A stretch of DNA of 64,000 nt from Metabacillus indicus LMG 22858 (GTDB taxonomy: Bacteria > Bacillota > Bacilli > Bacillales > Bacillaceae): positions 124,001 through 188,000 of the forward strand of contig NZ_JGVU02000001.1 of the NCBI RefSeq assembly GCF_000708755.2, read 5' to 3'. The notes below the pieces were generated by a model. The model did no database searches. It saw nothing but the letters and a program-made list of their open reading frames with translations, and was not told the origin of the DNA. Position numbers and translations under genes: made by a program. Below are positions 55,601 to 63,096 of the stretch, one piece after another. The first letter of the stretch is position 1. Each line of letters begins with the position of its first letter.

Positions 55601-55788
55601 TTATACTAGGGGGCACGTTCGCCGCAATGATGCCTTCCGGAATGCTTTCTCTGCTGCAGATTGCCTCCATCATTTTAATCGGTTTGTTCTTATACGCATT
55701 AGTGATCCTGCCGCTGTTTATACCGGTTATGGTTAAAACATTCGGATCAGCGAACTGGTGGCCGTTTAAGAGAGTGTCGAACGAATAA
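52657..55788 (+). CDS. MMPL-family RND exporter with long coiled extracellular domain
   Basis: The 1043-residue transporter has two MMPL halves, each with an N-terminal helix, an extracytoplasmic domain and a helix bundle (about 185-345 and 870-1035). Signature segments include FGIGTDYCILILSRFKEEL in the first half and LGVDYSIFLMDRFNEYRD in the second, both containing the conserved Asp-Tyr. Residues ~478-778 form a Gly- and Leu-rich repeat region (LxxGxxxL type) like YhgE/Pip stalk domains. It probably exports lipids or lipophilic toxins. GTG start, coupled to marR. Confidence 0.9.
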   Translation: MNTIIKQKWLVLILWIAVVAGLLFTAPNMADLVREKGQIDVPEGYSSSYASEILDEVQKEEGGEDSSSVALVFYSEKKLTKSEISEAEKAIRTLEMEEDKLGITEILTHFNEESLKEQLVSKDGKAILASVNVAWNDREPEEVRDALYEAISDVNVDYDYTGNWMINEDLIKSSEEGLKKTEGITVIFILAVLLLVFRSIIAPIIPLLAVGFTYLASQSIVSFLVDSLDFPISNYTQIFLVAVLFGIGTDYCILILSRFKEELATSETVTDAIVATYKNAGRTVFFSGVAVMIGFAAIGFSQFKLYQSASAVAVGVAVLLIALFTIVPFFMAVLGGKIFWPSKSKAEHGESRLWSILGRFSLARPLLSLLIVAAICVPFLAVYDGELSFDSLEEISGDVSSIKAFNAIADSFGPGESMPTQIVMQNDEEMDSAEYAALAEKISQEVEKVDLVDNVRSVTRPAGEPIEDFFVAKQAENLSDGLGDGKEGIDEISKGLNEAGSELSKSQPQLNDATEGINGLISGTSELQSGINEVQSNLVKIEDGIRQGSAGSAQIKDGLLKTKSELEKLSAGYDSLLKGYNEAGTGIGTLLAEYAKIENGLAAVNSAVAQIQPEDFADLEGKYLGIKDEPQYKEIKGGALTAADALPDLSAGVAELNKGLAGASAGISKANTGFTQANNGLAQFPGGIDALIKGIDQQLAGLNQLADGQGQIAGNMPKLANGLGEVNSGQKQLLDGFGDLGGQLGQLTDGLNQSADGLNQVSDGIGSAQDYLTGLSKSSDQNGFYLPEEVLDSKEFAQALDAYMSEDRKTMTLDVVFEASPYSNEAIEQVPEIKEAVSRAVKDTKLENADVAVGGITSTNADLSAVSAQDYSRTVILMLVGISIILIFMFRSLIMPIYIIGSLVLAYFTSMAINEVIFVDILQYTGISWAVPFFGFVILVALGVDYSIFLMDRFNEYRDLSVGEAMLMSMKKMGTVIISAAVILGGTFAAMMPSGMLSLLQIASIILIGLFLYALVILPLFIPVMVKTFGSANWWPFKRVSNE

Positions 55789-55798
55789 CAACAGACGC

Positions 55799-55831
55799 AA
55801 AAAAGCTCCGGCTGTTATGCCGGAGCTTTTA
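55799..55831. terminator. Bidirectional terminator, MMPL/yflT
   Basis: AAAAGCTCCGGC and GCCGGAGCTTTT pair around TGTTAT, flanked by A- and T-runs. Confidence 0.85.
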
Positions 55832-55844
55832 ATGTATTTAAATA

Positions 55845-56186
55845 TTAGAATGTCACTTCATCCTGATTTCTTACCACAAGAAGCGTCTTTCCTTTATCAA
55901 GTTCTTCTTCAAGCTTTTCGGCCATTTCAGTATCAAACCCGATTTCTTCCATTTTCACGACGAGTTTGTCATCTTTGCTTCTGAACACATTTTTGATGGC
56001 CGTTCCGACTCCGGTAACACCTACGCCGATTTTATTGGCGTCTGTTTCTTTGCGGTCGCGTCTGACGTGATCATTGTCGTGTGAGAGTATGTAAATATCC
56101 TCGTCCCTGATGCCGTCATGGCGCAATCTGTCAATCGATTCCTTCAGCTGTTCATCATCGTGAAAAACTTTGAATTTCGGTTTCAT
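55845..56186 (-). CDS. yflT: General stress protein YflT (17M family)
   Basis: The 113-residue protein matches the heat/general stress family of YflT: an N-terminal VFHDDEQLKESIDRLRHDGIRDEDIYILSHDNDHVRR, then NKIGVGVTGVGTAIKNVF and a C-terminal helix and strand (LEEELDKGKTLLVVRNQDEV). Function is unknown. GGAGG is 8 nt from ATG 56186. A consensus sigma-B promoter lies directly upstream, which fits the family. Confidence 0.88.
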   Translation of the reverse strand: MKPKFKVFHDDEQLKESIDRLRHDGIRDEDIYILSHDNDHVRRDRKETDANKIGVGVTGVGTAIKNVFRSKDDKLVVKMEEIGFDTEMAEKLEEELDKGKTLLVVRNQDEVTF

Positions 56187-56210
56187 CTTTATCGCCTCCA
56201 TGGTAAAAAG

Positions 56211-56236
56211 GTACCCGCTCTATGAAAGATTGAAAC
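56211..56236 (-). promoter_or_regulatory. Sigma-B promoter of yflT
   Basis: On the minus strand GTTTCA (56236-56231), 14 bp and GGGTAC (56216-56211) match the sigma-B consensus GTTTAA-N14-GGGTAT. The expected start site gives a leader of about 18 nt. Confidence 0.75.
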
Positions 56237-56354
56237 AAGGAAACAAGTACTCGAAAAAAACGGGAGGAATTTGCTATAATAGATTGAATGTCAATCATAC
56301 ACGTGCTTGTTTAAACAGGCATTTTTATAAGAATGGAAAGAGAGTGAAAAAAAT

Positions 56355-57071
56355 ATGGGCCGTAAATGGAACAATATTAAAGAGAAAAAGGCGTCTAAAG
56401 ATGCAAATACAAGCCGGATTTATGCTAAGTTCGGCAGGGAAATCTATGTAGCAGCAAAACAGGGGGAGCCGAATCCTGAGTCCAATCAGGCGCTCCGTAT
56501 GGTTCTTGAACGTGCAAAAACATACAGCGTCCCAAAAAACATCGTTGACCGTGCGATTGAAAAAGCAAAAGGCGGCTCTGAGGAAAGCTATGATGATCTG
56601 CGCTATGAAGGATTTGGACCAAACGGCTCCATGGTGATTGTCGACGCATTGACAAACAACGTTAACCGCACAGCGTCCGATGTTCGTGCTGCATTCGGCA
56701 AAAATGGCGGCAACATGGGAGTGAACGGTTCTGTCGCGTACATGTTTGATGCAACGGCTGTTATCGGTATTGAAGGCAAGAACGAAGAGGATGTTCTTGA
56801 ACTTTTGATGGAAGCAGACCTTGATGTGCGGGATATTCTTGAAGAAGAAGATTCTGTGATTGTCTATGCTGAACCCGAGCAATTTCATGCCGTTCAGGAA
56901 GCATTTAAAAATGCCGGCATTAAAGAATTTACAGTAGCTGAACTTACGATGCTTGCTCAAAATGATGTTGAGCTCCCTGAAGATGCACAGGCACAATTTG
57001 AAAAAATGATTGATGCGCTTGAAGATTTAGAGGATGTTCAGCAGGTATACCACAACGTGGACCTGGGATAA
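56355..57071 (+). CDS. yeeI: YebC/PmpR-family protein (YeeI-like)
   Basis: The 238-residue protein has the three-domain YebC fold, starting [30 protein letters not shown] with [25 protein letters not shown] in the middle. The shorter MGRKWNNIK start is that of B. subtilis YeeI rather than YrbC. YebC proteins were named transcriptional regulators, and recent work links them to relief of ribosome stalling at prolines. GAGAGTG precedes the ATG. Confidence 0.9.
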   Translation: MGRKWNNIKEKKASKDANTSRIYAKFGREIYVAAKQGEPNPESNQALRMVLERAKTYSVPKNIVDRAIEKAKGGSEESYDDLRYEGFGPNGSMVIVDALTNNVNRTASDVRAAFGKNGGNMGVNGSVAYMFDATAVIGIEGKNEEDVLELLMEADLDVRDILEEEDSVIVYAEPEQFHAVQEAFKNAGIKEFTVAELTMLAQNDVELPEDAQAQFEKMIDALEDLEDVQQVYHNVDLG

Positions 57072-57077
57072 TAGATG

Positions 57078-57108
57078 AAAACAGGCGGAAAATCCGTCTG
57101 TTTTTTTA
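57078..57108 (+). terminator. Intrinsic terminator after the YebC gene
   Basis: AAACAGGCGG and CCGTCTGTTT arms (one G-T pair) around AAAAT, then a T-run. Confidence 0.75.
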
Positions 57109-57152
57109 TACCCAGAAAAAAAATGAATAAAAAAGTGATCCATTTAAAAAAT

Positions 57153-57203
57153 CCTGTCGTTTCCTGTACAAGAAGTTCAAAACGAACTTTAAAAAACGAC
57201 AGG
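57153..57203 (+). promoter_or_regulatory. Nested hairpin before the surface-protein start
   Basis: CCTGTCGTTT (57153-57162) and AAACGACAGG (57194-57203) are perfect 10-bp arms that enclose AAGTTC/GAACTT arms. The right arm overlaps the start of the ribosome-binding site (CAGGGAG), so folding could mask it. Confidence 0.5.
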
Positions 57204-57215
57204 GAGCGTGTAATC

Positions 57216-58565
57216 ATGAAAATCAGAAAATTGTTAGCACCTGCACTTGGCTTATCCTTACTTGTACCAGCTTTCGGAACGACCGTCCAGGCAGAGGAAA
57301 TGAAGCCGACAGTCAACACACCTGCAGCGCAGCTCAGAGCAGACCTTGACTACCTATTGTCAGAGCATTTTGTTTTAGCGGTAACAGCCATGACAAAATC
57401 CTATGATGGAGCAAAAGATGCAGAGGCAGCAAACAAAGCTCTAGATCAGAACGCAGCTGACATGACTCCTGCCATTGCTTCAGTATACGGGGAAGAAGGG
57501 GCAGCTGAATTCGAGCGAATCTTCCGGGAACATAATAATTACACGGCCGATCTTGTAAATGCGGCAAAAGGAAATGACGAAAATGCCCGTGCAGAAGCAG
57601 AAAAAGAAGTCGCGGCATTTGTTGAAGAATTTTCAACCTTCCTTGGAACTGCAACAGAAGGAAAGCTTCCTAAAGAAGCAGCTGAAGAGGCAGTGAAAGT
57701 TCACGAAGCCCAGGTGCTTGAAGTTTTTGATAACTACGTAGAAGGCGACTACAAGGAAGCAAATGAAACATTCCGAGAAGGATATAAGCATATGTATGTG
57801 ATCAGTGACGCATTAGCGGGAGCCATCACGACTCAAATGCCTGAAAAATTCGAAAATACAAAATCCGATACACCTGCAGCTGACCTTCGTTCTGCTTTAA
57901 ACAGCCTTGCAGCCGAACACTTTGCACTGGCAGCAACAGGCATGCAAAAAGGATTTGACCAAACAGAAGATTATGACTTTGTCAGCTGGTCAGAAGATGC
58001 CAACACAGCAGACTTTAAAGCGGCCATCGGCTCTGTATATGGAGAAGAGGGTGCGGCACAGTTTGAAAAAGTATGGCAGGGCAACCACATCAATGCACAA
58101 GCTGAAATCGTAGCAGCTACGCTTGAAGGCGATGATACGAAAATTTCGGAAGCAAAAGCAAAGCTTGATCAATTTGCAATGGACTTCGGCACATTCCTTG
58201 GTGCTGCAACAGCTGAAAATCTTCCGGCCAAAGATGCACAGGCAGCAATTAAACAGCACGAAGCCCTTGTCACACAAACGTTTGACCAGTATGTTGCCGG
58301 CGACTACGATGCAGCTTACCAGTCATTCCGCGAAGGGTACAAGTTCATGTTTGGGGTAGGACAGAATCTGGGTAATGCCATCGTGACGCAAATGCCTGAT
58401 AAGTTTGAAGCTTCAGCTATGCCTGGTGACATGCCTAAAACAGGTATGGGAGGAACAAGCGAATCTCTTCCGGTATCAGCGATGACATTTGCTGGATTGG
58501 GTTCACTTCTTGCCTTGACAGCTGTTGTTCTTTTCAGAAGAAAAGCGGCTAACCAGCAGCAATAA
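57216..58565 (+). CDS. Sortase-anchored surface protein with two helical repeats
   Basis: The 449-residue protein has a signal peptide (1-27), two tandem ~170-residue mainly helical domains (about 35-205 and 215-390), and a sorting signal: MPKTG near 410, a hydrophobic stretch and RRKAANQQQ. Each domain repeats the pattern EHF…YGEEGAA…(F/E)…FLGTAT…YKEANETFREGYKHM / YDAAYQSFREGYKFM, followed by TQMP(E/D)KF. I do not know a function for the domain. The gene for a sortase follows at 84 bp, so the pair is probably dedicated. GGGAG precedes ATG 57216. Confidence 0.8.
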   Translation: MKIRKLLAPALGLSLLVPAFGTTVQAEEMKPTVNTPAAQLRADLDYLLSEHFVLAVTAMTKSYDGAKDAEAANKALDQNAADMTPAIASVYGEEGAAEFERIFREHNNYTADLVNAAKGNDENARAEAEKEVAAFVEEFSTFLGTATEGKLPKEAAEEAVKVHEAQVLEVFDNYVEGDYKEANETFREGYKHMYVISDALAGAITTQMPEKFENTKSDTPAADLRSALNSLAAEHFALAATGMQKGFDQTEDYDFVSWSEDANTADFKAAIGSVYGEEGAAQFEKVWQGNHINAQAEIVAATLEGDDTKISEAKAKLDQFAMDFGTFLGAATAENLPAKDAQAAIKQHEALVTQTFDQYVAGDYDAAYQSFREGYKFMFGVGQNLGNAIVTQMPDKFEASAMPGDMPKTGMGGTSESLPVSAMTFAGLGSLLALTAVVLFRRKAANQQQ

Positions 58566-58573
58566 TGAATGCT

Positions 58574-58612
58574 TTGGAGTGAAGAGGGGGATAACCTCTC
58601 TTCTTTCTCCAT
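58574..58612 (+). terminator. Weak hairpin between surface protein and sortase genes
   Basis: GAAGAGG and CTCTCTTC pair around a short loop and are followed by a T/C-rich run. It may attenuate sortase expression relative to its substrate. Confidence 0.45.
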
Positions 58613-58649
58613 ATTTACGACAGAGTTCCTAAAAGAGGTGTATGAAATC

Positions 58650-59612
58650 ATGAAAAAAATTATCTTCCTTATCAGCAGCAGCATCATCTGCTTTATCCTC
58701 GCAGGCTACAGTTACGGCCTTTTTCCAAGTGCATCTTCCACTCCATCAAATCCCTCACAAAAAAATGAGCAGAAAGAAAAACCTGCCGCTGATTCAGCAT
58801 CCTCTGAGTCAGAAAAGGCAGAATTCACCTTACTGAAAGCAGAAGTGAAAAAGCTGGTTGAAGCACAAAAAAGAGAAGCAGCACAGATGAAGGGCATTAC
58901 ACCGTCAACTATTGAAATTCCGGCCATCGGAGTGAAGGCAAACATTGAGCAGGTCGGGATACTTGAAAACGGGCAAATGGGCGTGCCGGAAGAGATCAAT
59001 AACGTCGGATGGTTTGAGCCGGGGGTAAAGCCCGGAGGCAAAGGCAGTGCCGTTCTTGCTGGGCATGTGGACAGCAAAACCGGACCGGCCATCTTTTTCG
59101 ATTTAAAAAAACTGAAGCAGGGAGACGAAATAATAGTAAAGGACCAGGACGGAACAGCTTTAACCTTTACAGTGAAAAAACAAGAGAGCTACGGGAGGAC
59201 TTCCGCTCCTATTGAAGACATCTTTCAGACCTCAGAAGGACAGTATTTGAATCTGATTACCTGCAGCGGAACGTTTAACCGTGAAGAAGGAACTCACGAG
59301 GAAAGACTTGTTGTGTTCGCAGAGCTGAAGACGGAAAAAGAAATTGAAAAAGAAGAGCCGCCGCAAGCTCCTGAGAATGTTAAAGTAACAGGAACCTTCG
59401 TAACCTGGCATGCAGTGCGCAAAGAGACGGTTGTCGGATACCGGATTTACAGAGGAGATAAAGACGGAGGCTTCAAGCAGGTAGGCAGCATATCCGTGCA
59501 CGAAAGAAAGAGCTTTACTGATAACGAGGCAGAGAAGTATGCCTATTATATAACGGCAGTTGATGCTTTCGGACAGGAATCAGAGCCATCTGAAATTGCA
59601 GGTGCTAAATAA
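58650..59612 (+). CDS. Class F-like sortase with C-terminal fibronectin type III domain
   Basis: The 320-residue protein has an N-terminal membrane anchor (about 4-24), an acidic linker, and a sortase domain (about 88-225) with the triad His139 (LAGHVDS), Cys205 (LITCSG) and Arg219 (EERLVVF). It matches class F-type sortases. Residues ~235-320 look like a fibronectin type III domain (PPQAPENVKVTG, YRIYRG, YAYYITAVDAFGQESEPSE), which is not part of a normal sortase. It probably anchors the adjacent MPKTG protein. GAGGTG precedes ATG 58650. Confidence 0.82.
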   Translation: MKKIIFLISSSIICFILAGYSYGLFPSASSTPSNPSQKNEQKEKPAADSASSESEKAEFTLLKAEVKKLVEAQKREAAQMKGITPSTIEIPAIGVKANIEQVGILENGQMGVPEEINNVGWFEPGVKPGGKGSAVLAGHVDSKTGPAIFFDLKKLKQGDEIIVKDQDGTALTFTVKKQESYGRTSAPIEDIFQTSEGQYLNLITCSGTFNREEGTHEERLVVFAELKTEKEIEKEEPPQAPENVKVTGTFVTWHAVRKETVVGYRIYRGDKDGGFKQVGSISVHERKSFTDNEAEKYAYYITAVDAFGQESEPSEIAGAK

Positions 59613-59623
59613 CGTGTATCATG

Positions 59624-59649
59624 CCGGCCGTGCCATAGGCCGGTTTTTT
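59624..59649 (+). terminator. Intrinsic terminator after the sortase gene
   Basis: CCGGCC and GGCCGG pair around GTGCCATA, followed by six T. Confidence 0.75.
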
Positions 59650-59796
59650 ATTATGACTGTGAAGCTTCAAAGGATATGCCTGTCTAAATGAGGGGCTGAT
59701 GGAGACTGCAGGATGCAGAATTATGAACGGCCTGAAACTTTTTCAATCTTCAAACGTATTATCAATGAGACGGCACGAAAGAAAGGAGCCGGGAGA

Positions 59797-60120
59797 ATGA
59801 AAGAATTCCGCACCTCGATTCCCCCATATGAAAGTGCATCTATCCTTTTAAAAGAAATTGACAAAGATGATGTCAAACACCAGGAATATCATGATATTGG
59901 AGAAGGAAAGCAAATGTGTGTCCTTGTATTTGAACGTTATTACTTCCGCACAAGCGGAAATGCATCTTTAACAGTCATCATGGAGAATATGAACGGAATA
60001 ACCAATGTAAGATGCATTTCCTCAGGCAGTGCTGAGCAGATGGTATTCAAGTTTGATCTCGGAGCAGGAAAGAATTTTGCGGCCTGGGCTGAACGCGTCC
60101 TTTCAGAATATCTTATCTGA
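59797..60120 (+). CDS. DUF6054-like small protein
   Basis: The 107-residue protein has a two-part alpha/beta fold. The end FKFDLGAGKNFAAWAERVLSEY resembles the DUF6054 family, and the middle reads LVFERYYFRTSGNASLTVIMENMNG. Function unknown. ATG 59797 is 9 nt from AAAGGAG; an in-frame ATG 84 bases upstream lacks a site. Confidence 0.65.
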   Translation: MKEFRTSIPPYESASILLKEIDKDDVKHQEYHDIGEGKQMCVLVFERYYFRTSGNASLTVIMENMNGITNVRCISSGSAEQMVFKFDLGAGKNFAAWAERVLSEYLI

Positions 60121-60193
60121 CAGGAAGGAAAATGGTCCCTGTTTAAAGAAAAACAGATACTGCAGCCAGTATAGGCAAAGGAGTGCCCTTTTG

Positions 60194-61657
60194 ATGAGTC
60201 GACCAGTTATCAATGAAAAGACCCAGATTGTAAAAAGAAAAAGAACAATGATTCTTTTGGCCGTGGTGTTTCTTTTTTTGCTGTCATCAGGCGCGGCAGT
60301 TTACCACCACACAAAGCCGCTTCCGGAAGGCATTTCCCATGAAGGGGAGATTTATGCCGGCGAGGTGGATTTTTTGTACGACCTGACCTATGAAAAAGGG
60401 GAGAACATCAAGCATGATCAGGTGATCTTTGACCAAGTCGGCAAAATGATTGATGAGGCAGATGACTTTATCATGATGGATATGTTCTTGTTTAACGATG
60501 AATACGATCGCTCTGCAAGCTATCCAGCCCTGTCCCGAAGCCTTAAAGACGCTTTAATAGAAAAGAAACAGAAGGATAAAGAAGTAAGGATAACGGTGAT
60601 CACCGACCGCATTAATACCTTTTATGGATCATACCCCTCTCAGATCGCAGAAGAGCTGAAAGAAAACGGCATTGAAGTTGTCTTTACGAATTTATTGCCC
60701 CTCAGAGACTCGAATCCCTTTTTCTCCGGGGGCCACAGGGCGTTTTTGCAGTGGTTTGGAACCGGAGGAAGCGGCTGGATTCCGAATGCCTTCAGTCCCG
60801 ATTCTCCTGATGTAACACTCAGATCTTATTTGGACTTATTAAACTTTAAGGCAAACCACAGGAAGGTCGTTGTAACGGAAAAAGAAGGAATTGTCACGTC
60901 CGCCAATCCTCACGACGGAAGCGCGCTTCACTCGAATATCGCCTTTGTCGTAAAGGGAGGGATTTTAAGGGAACTGGTACAAACGGAAAAATCAGTGGCT
61001 TCCCTGTCTGGAGCGGATGTGAAAATGAATGAAAGCACAGTTGTGTTTGAGCAGCCGGAGTCGGGCAATTATGATGTTCAGCTGCTGACGGAAGGTAAAA
61101 TTAAGAAGCATTTAGTAAATGAAATGAAGCAGACTGGAACAGGCGAGAAGATTAAAGTAGGGGCGTTTTATTTATCTGACCGCGATATCATTAAGGAGCT
61201 ACTGGCAGCCTCAGAAAGAGGAGCAGAGGTGAGACTGATACTTGATGCAAACAAAGACGCCTTTGGCCGGGAGAAGAACGGTGTTCCAAACAGGCCTGCT
61301 GCACATGAGCTGGTATCAAAATCAAACGGAAACATTCAGGTGCGGTGGTATAAAACAAACGGTGAACAGTATCATACGAAGCTGATGTTTTTTGAGGGTG
61401 AGGAAGAGGATACGGTCATTGGCGGATCAGCCAACTTTACAAAACGCAATCTTGGAGATTTTAACCTTGAGACAGACCTGAAAATTACCGGCCCTTCCAA
61501 TACTGGAATGATGGCTGAAATGGAAGCGTACTTCGATGAGCTCTGGTCAAATCAGTCAGGAACATACACAGAGGATTACAAGGTATTTGCGGATGATTCC
61601 CTCTTTTTGACATTCATGTACCGCTTTCAGGAATGGAGCGGGATCTCAAGTTTTTGA
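60194..61657 (+). CDS. Phospholipase-D-like membrane protein
   Basis: The 487-residue protein has one membrane helix (about 18-40) and two PLD half-sites: HRKVVVTEKEG near 228 and YHTKLMFFEGEEED near 400 (HxK with downstream acidic residues). GGSANFTKRN follows the second. Relatives include cardiolipin synthases and other phosphatidyl or nucleotidyl transferases; with one helix and no second helix it may be a phospholipase or nuclease of the cell surface. AAAGGAG lies before the ATG; TTG 3 bases upstream is possible. Confidence 0.82.
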   Translation: MSRPVINEKTQIVKRKRTMILLAVVFLFLLSSGAAVYHHTKPLPEGISHEGEIYAGEVDFLYDLTYEKGENIKHDQVIFDQVGKMIDEADDFIMMDMFLFNDEYDRSASYPALSRSLKDALIEKKQKDKEVRITVITDRINTFYGSYPSQIAEELKENGIEVVFTNLLPLRDSNPFFSGGHRAFLQWFGTGGSGWIPNAFSPDSPDVTLRSYLDLLNFKANHRKVVVTEKEGIVTSANPHDGSALHSNIAFVVKGGILRELVQTEKSVASLSGADVKMNESTVVFEQPESGNYDVQLLTEGKIKKHLVNEMKQTGTGEKIKVGAFYLSDRDIIKELLAASERGAEVRLILDANKDAFGREKNGVPNRPAAHELVSKSNGNIQVRWYKTNGEQYHTKLMFFEGEEEDTVIGGSANFTKRNLGDFNLETDLKITGPSNTGMMAEMEAYFDELWSNQSGTYTEDYKVFADDSLFLTFMYRFQEWSGISSF

Positions 61658-61660
61658 TGG

Positions 61661-61688
61661 GAAACGGCAGCGCAGTGCTGCCGTTTTT
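61661..61688 (+). terminator. Intrinsic terminator after the PLD gene
   Basis: AACGGCAGC and GCTGCCGTT around GCAGT, then five T. Confidence 0.8.
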
Positions 61689-61739
61689 TAATGCATTTAT
61701 AAAAGAGCTTTGGACAAAACGTCTTTATACAATAAATCA

Positions 61740-61850
61740 GGTTTTAATAGAAAATCTGGAAAAATGGCGCCACAACTGCGCCTCCGATTCTGGTAAAAGT
61801 GGCGGCACTAAGCGGCATGACGCCAGCAAGTTGGGATTCATTTTTAGCAC
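61740..61850. repeat. Remnant of an array A-type repeat
   Basis: AAAAGTGGCGGCACTAAG near 61796 matches AAAAGTGGCAGCACTAAG of array A, and GACGCCAGCAAGTTGG parallels the following part of that unit. One or two degenerate units are present, with TGGCG/CGCCA complementary arms. No gene is visible in 61690-62030. Confidence 0.5.
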
Positions 61851-61857
61851 TTTAACA

Positions 61858-61897
61858 TAAAAAAACCGGACTAACTATAACCCTAGTCCGGTTTTTG
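61858..61897. terminator. Bidirectional terminator-like hairpin
   Basis: AAAAACCGGACTA and TAGTCCGGTTTTT arms around ACTATAACCC, with T-runs in both directions. Confidence 0.75.
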
Positions 61898-61945
61898 CAA
61901 AGTTGCCACCGTCCAGCTGCAGCGCCTAAATCCTCCGTCAGAACA

Positions 61946-61986
61946 AATCAGAGGGAAAAGTCAAGTTCGGACTTTTCCCTCTGATT
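61946..61986. other. Perfect 17-bp hairpin without a T-run
   Basis: AATCAGAGGGAAAAGTC (61946-61962) and GACTTTTCCCTCTGATT (61970-61986) are perfect arms around AAGTTCG. No T-run follows in either direction, so it is not a classical terminator. It may be a stabiliser at the end of the leftward yiaA-like transcript. Confidence 0.6.
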
Positions 61987-62031
61987 CTTTTCTGCCTGTC
62001 GGATCTGAGCAAGGCGCTTCCGCTTTTGTTC

Positions 62032-62298
62032 TTATGAATCCATCGATTTCCCCAGACTCTGCTTGCGCTCCTGCTCAGCAATCAATTCATCGTCTTCGGC
62101 ATTGTCGCGTGTAACTTTCTGCGTTAGAATCGCTCCAACGGCAACGAGCATCATGACAGCGATGTAGTAGCCTTTTTCATTCAGCTGAAGGTTGTCGGCA
62201 TTGTACAGTCCGATACAAAACAGCGCGACTCCTGCAAAGAATGTAAAGTAAGCAAGGAATGTAAAGGCCGGTGTATTTCTTCTTCGGTATTTTTGCAT
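62032..62298 (-). CDS. YiaA/YiaB-type small inner-membrane protein
   Basis: The 88-residue protein has two membrane helices (about 10-32 and 43-63) and the YiaAB pattern NTPAFTFLAYFTFFAGVALFCIGLYNA followed by EKGYYIAVMMLVAVGAILTQKV. The C-terminus is acidic and soluble. AGGAGG precedes the ATG. Function unknown. Confidence 0.83.
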   Translation of the reverse strand: MQKYRRRNTPAFTFLAYFTFFAGVALFCIGLYNADNLQLNEKGYYIAVMMLVAVGAILTQKVTRDNAEDDELIAEQERKQSLGKSMDS

Positions 62299-62418
62299 GG
62301 CAGATCGCCTCCTTTTAATAGGTAATATGGCAGTAATGACTCTGATATCATACCATAATTTCCCTAAAGTGAAACGTGTTATTTGTCATATTTACAGTTT
62401 CATTGTGAGGCGGTGAAC

Positions 62419-62811
62419 TTATTTTACATTTATATTGAGAGGTCCTTTAATCCGCACAGGGGGTTCATTGACCGAAATCTCTGTCCGCTGCTGTCGTTTG
62501 GCTCCGAAAACAGCTCCTACCTGCTTGATGGAGGATGTGACGTTGTGGAGCATTTCACCTACGTCATGGGCAGATTCAAGGAGCGGATCGACATTGCGGA
62601 TTTTGCCTTTGACATCTGATGTTAGCTGGTTGGCTGTATGAATCAGCTGCTCGGCTTCTTCTGACAGTCCGTTTACTGCGTTTCTGACTTCTGCAAGCGT
62701 CTTGTTGGTTTCATCCAGCGTAACCATCCCTTTTTTTAACGTTCCAATCAGATGGACAGCAAGGCAGATAAACGCACCTGATGCGCCCGCAACACTTAAT
62801 TTGATTAACAT
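62419..62811 (-). CDS. DUF948 membrane-anchored protein
   Basis: The 130-residue protein has one N-terminal membrane segment (about 4-25) and a long amphipathic helix (about 30-100; TNKTLAEVRNAVNGLSEEAEQLIHTANQLTSDV), as in the DUF948 family (YtxG, YoxC). Related genes in B. subtilis are stress-induced. AAAGGAGGG precedes the ATG. It is not preceded by a clear sigma-B promoter here. Confidence 0.83.
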   Translation of the reverse strand: MLIKLSVAGASGAFICLAVHLIGTLKKGMVTLDETNKTLAEVRNAVNGLSEEAEQLIHTANQLTSDVKGKIRNVDPLLESAHDVGEMLHNVTSSIKQVGAVFGAKRQQRTEISVNEPPVRIKGPLNINVK

Positions 62812-62906
62812 GTTTTCCCTCCTTTTTATATCAATCTATGTTTTCTTTTTTGCGGAAATGCCTTTAACGGACAACCGCCTAATTATTAAAAAATTTAGAT
62901 TAGTTG

Positions 62907-62935
62907 TTGACATCATAGCCGCTTTCTTATAAAAT
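62907..62935 (+). promoter_or_regulatory. Promoter of the manganese-riboswitch operon
   Basis: TTGACA (62907-62912), 17 bp and TAAAAT (62930-62935) is a near-consensus sigma-A promoter. The leader starts about 30 nt before the riboswitch core. Confidence 0.75.
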
Positions 62936-62966
62936 AGCAGTATACAAATCGAATAAATGAACCTCC

Positions 62967-63065
62967 TAAAGGGGAGTAGCTTTTACAATAGAGTCGTCAC
63001 TTCGAAGCAGAGATGCTTCCGGCCCTATTGGCAACCATGACGTTGTTAGCAAGACCTTTACCTAT
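62967..63065 (+). ncRNA. yybP-ykoY manganese riboswitch
   Basis: The leader contains the family hallmarks AAAGGGGAGTAGC at the 5' end, AGTCGTCA, CCGGCCCTA, GGCAACCATG and GCAAGACCTTT at the 3' end. The yybP-ykoY aptamer binds Mn2+ and turns on genes for manganese efflux or handling. A terminator overlaps its 3' end, and ykoY is the third gene downstream. Confidence 0.9.
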
Positions 63066-63086
63066 TACCGGTAAAGGTCTTTATTG
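63052..63086 (+). terminator. Riboswitch expression-platform terminator
   Basis: GACCTTTACC (63053-63062) and GGTAAAGGTC (63070-63079) pair, followed by TTTATTGTTTT. The left arm is part of the aptamer's 3' strand, so Mn2+ binding would prevent this hairpin. Confidence 0.8.
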
Positions 63087-63096
63087 TTTTCAGAAC

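Noticed and set aside
56325-56996. 223-codon frame antisense to the YebC gene
   Set aside because: The YebC protein is strongly conserved; the antisense frame is Cys/Phe-rich as expected from a shadow frame and has no start site.
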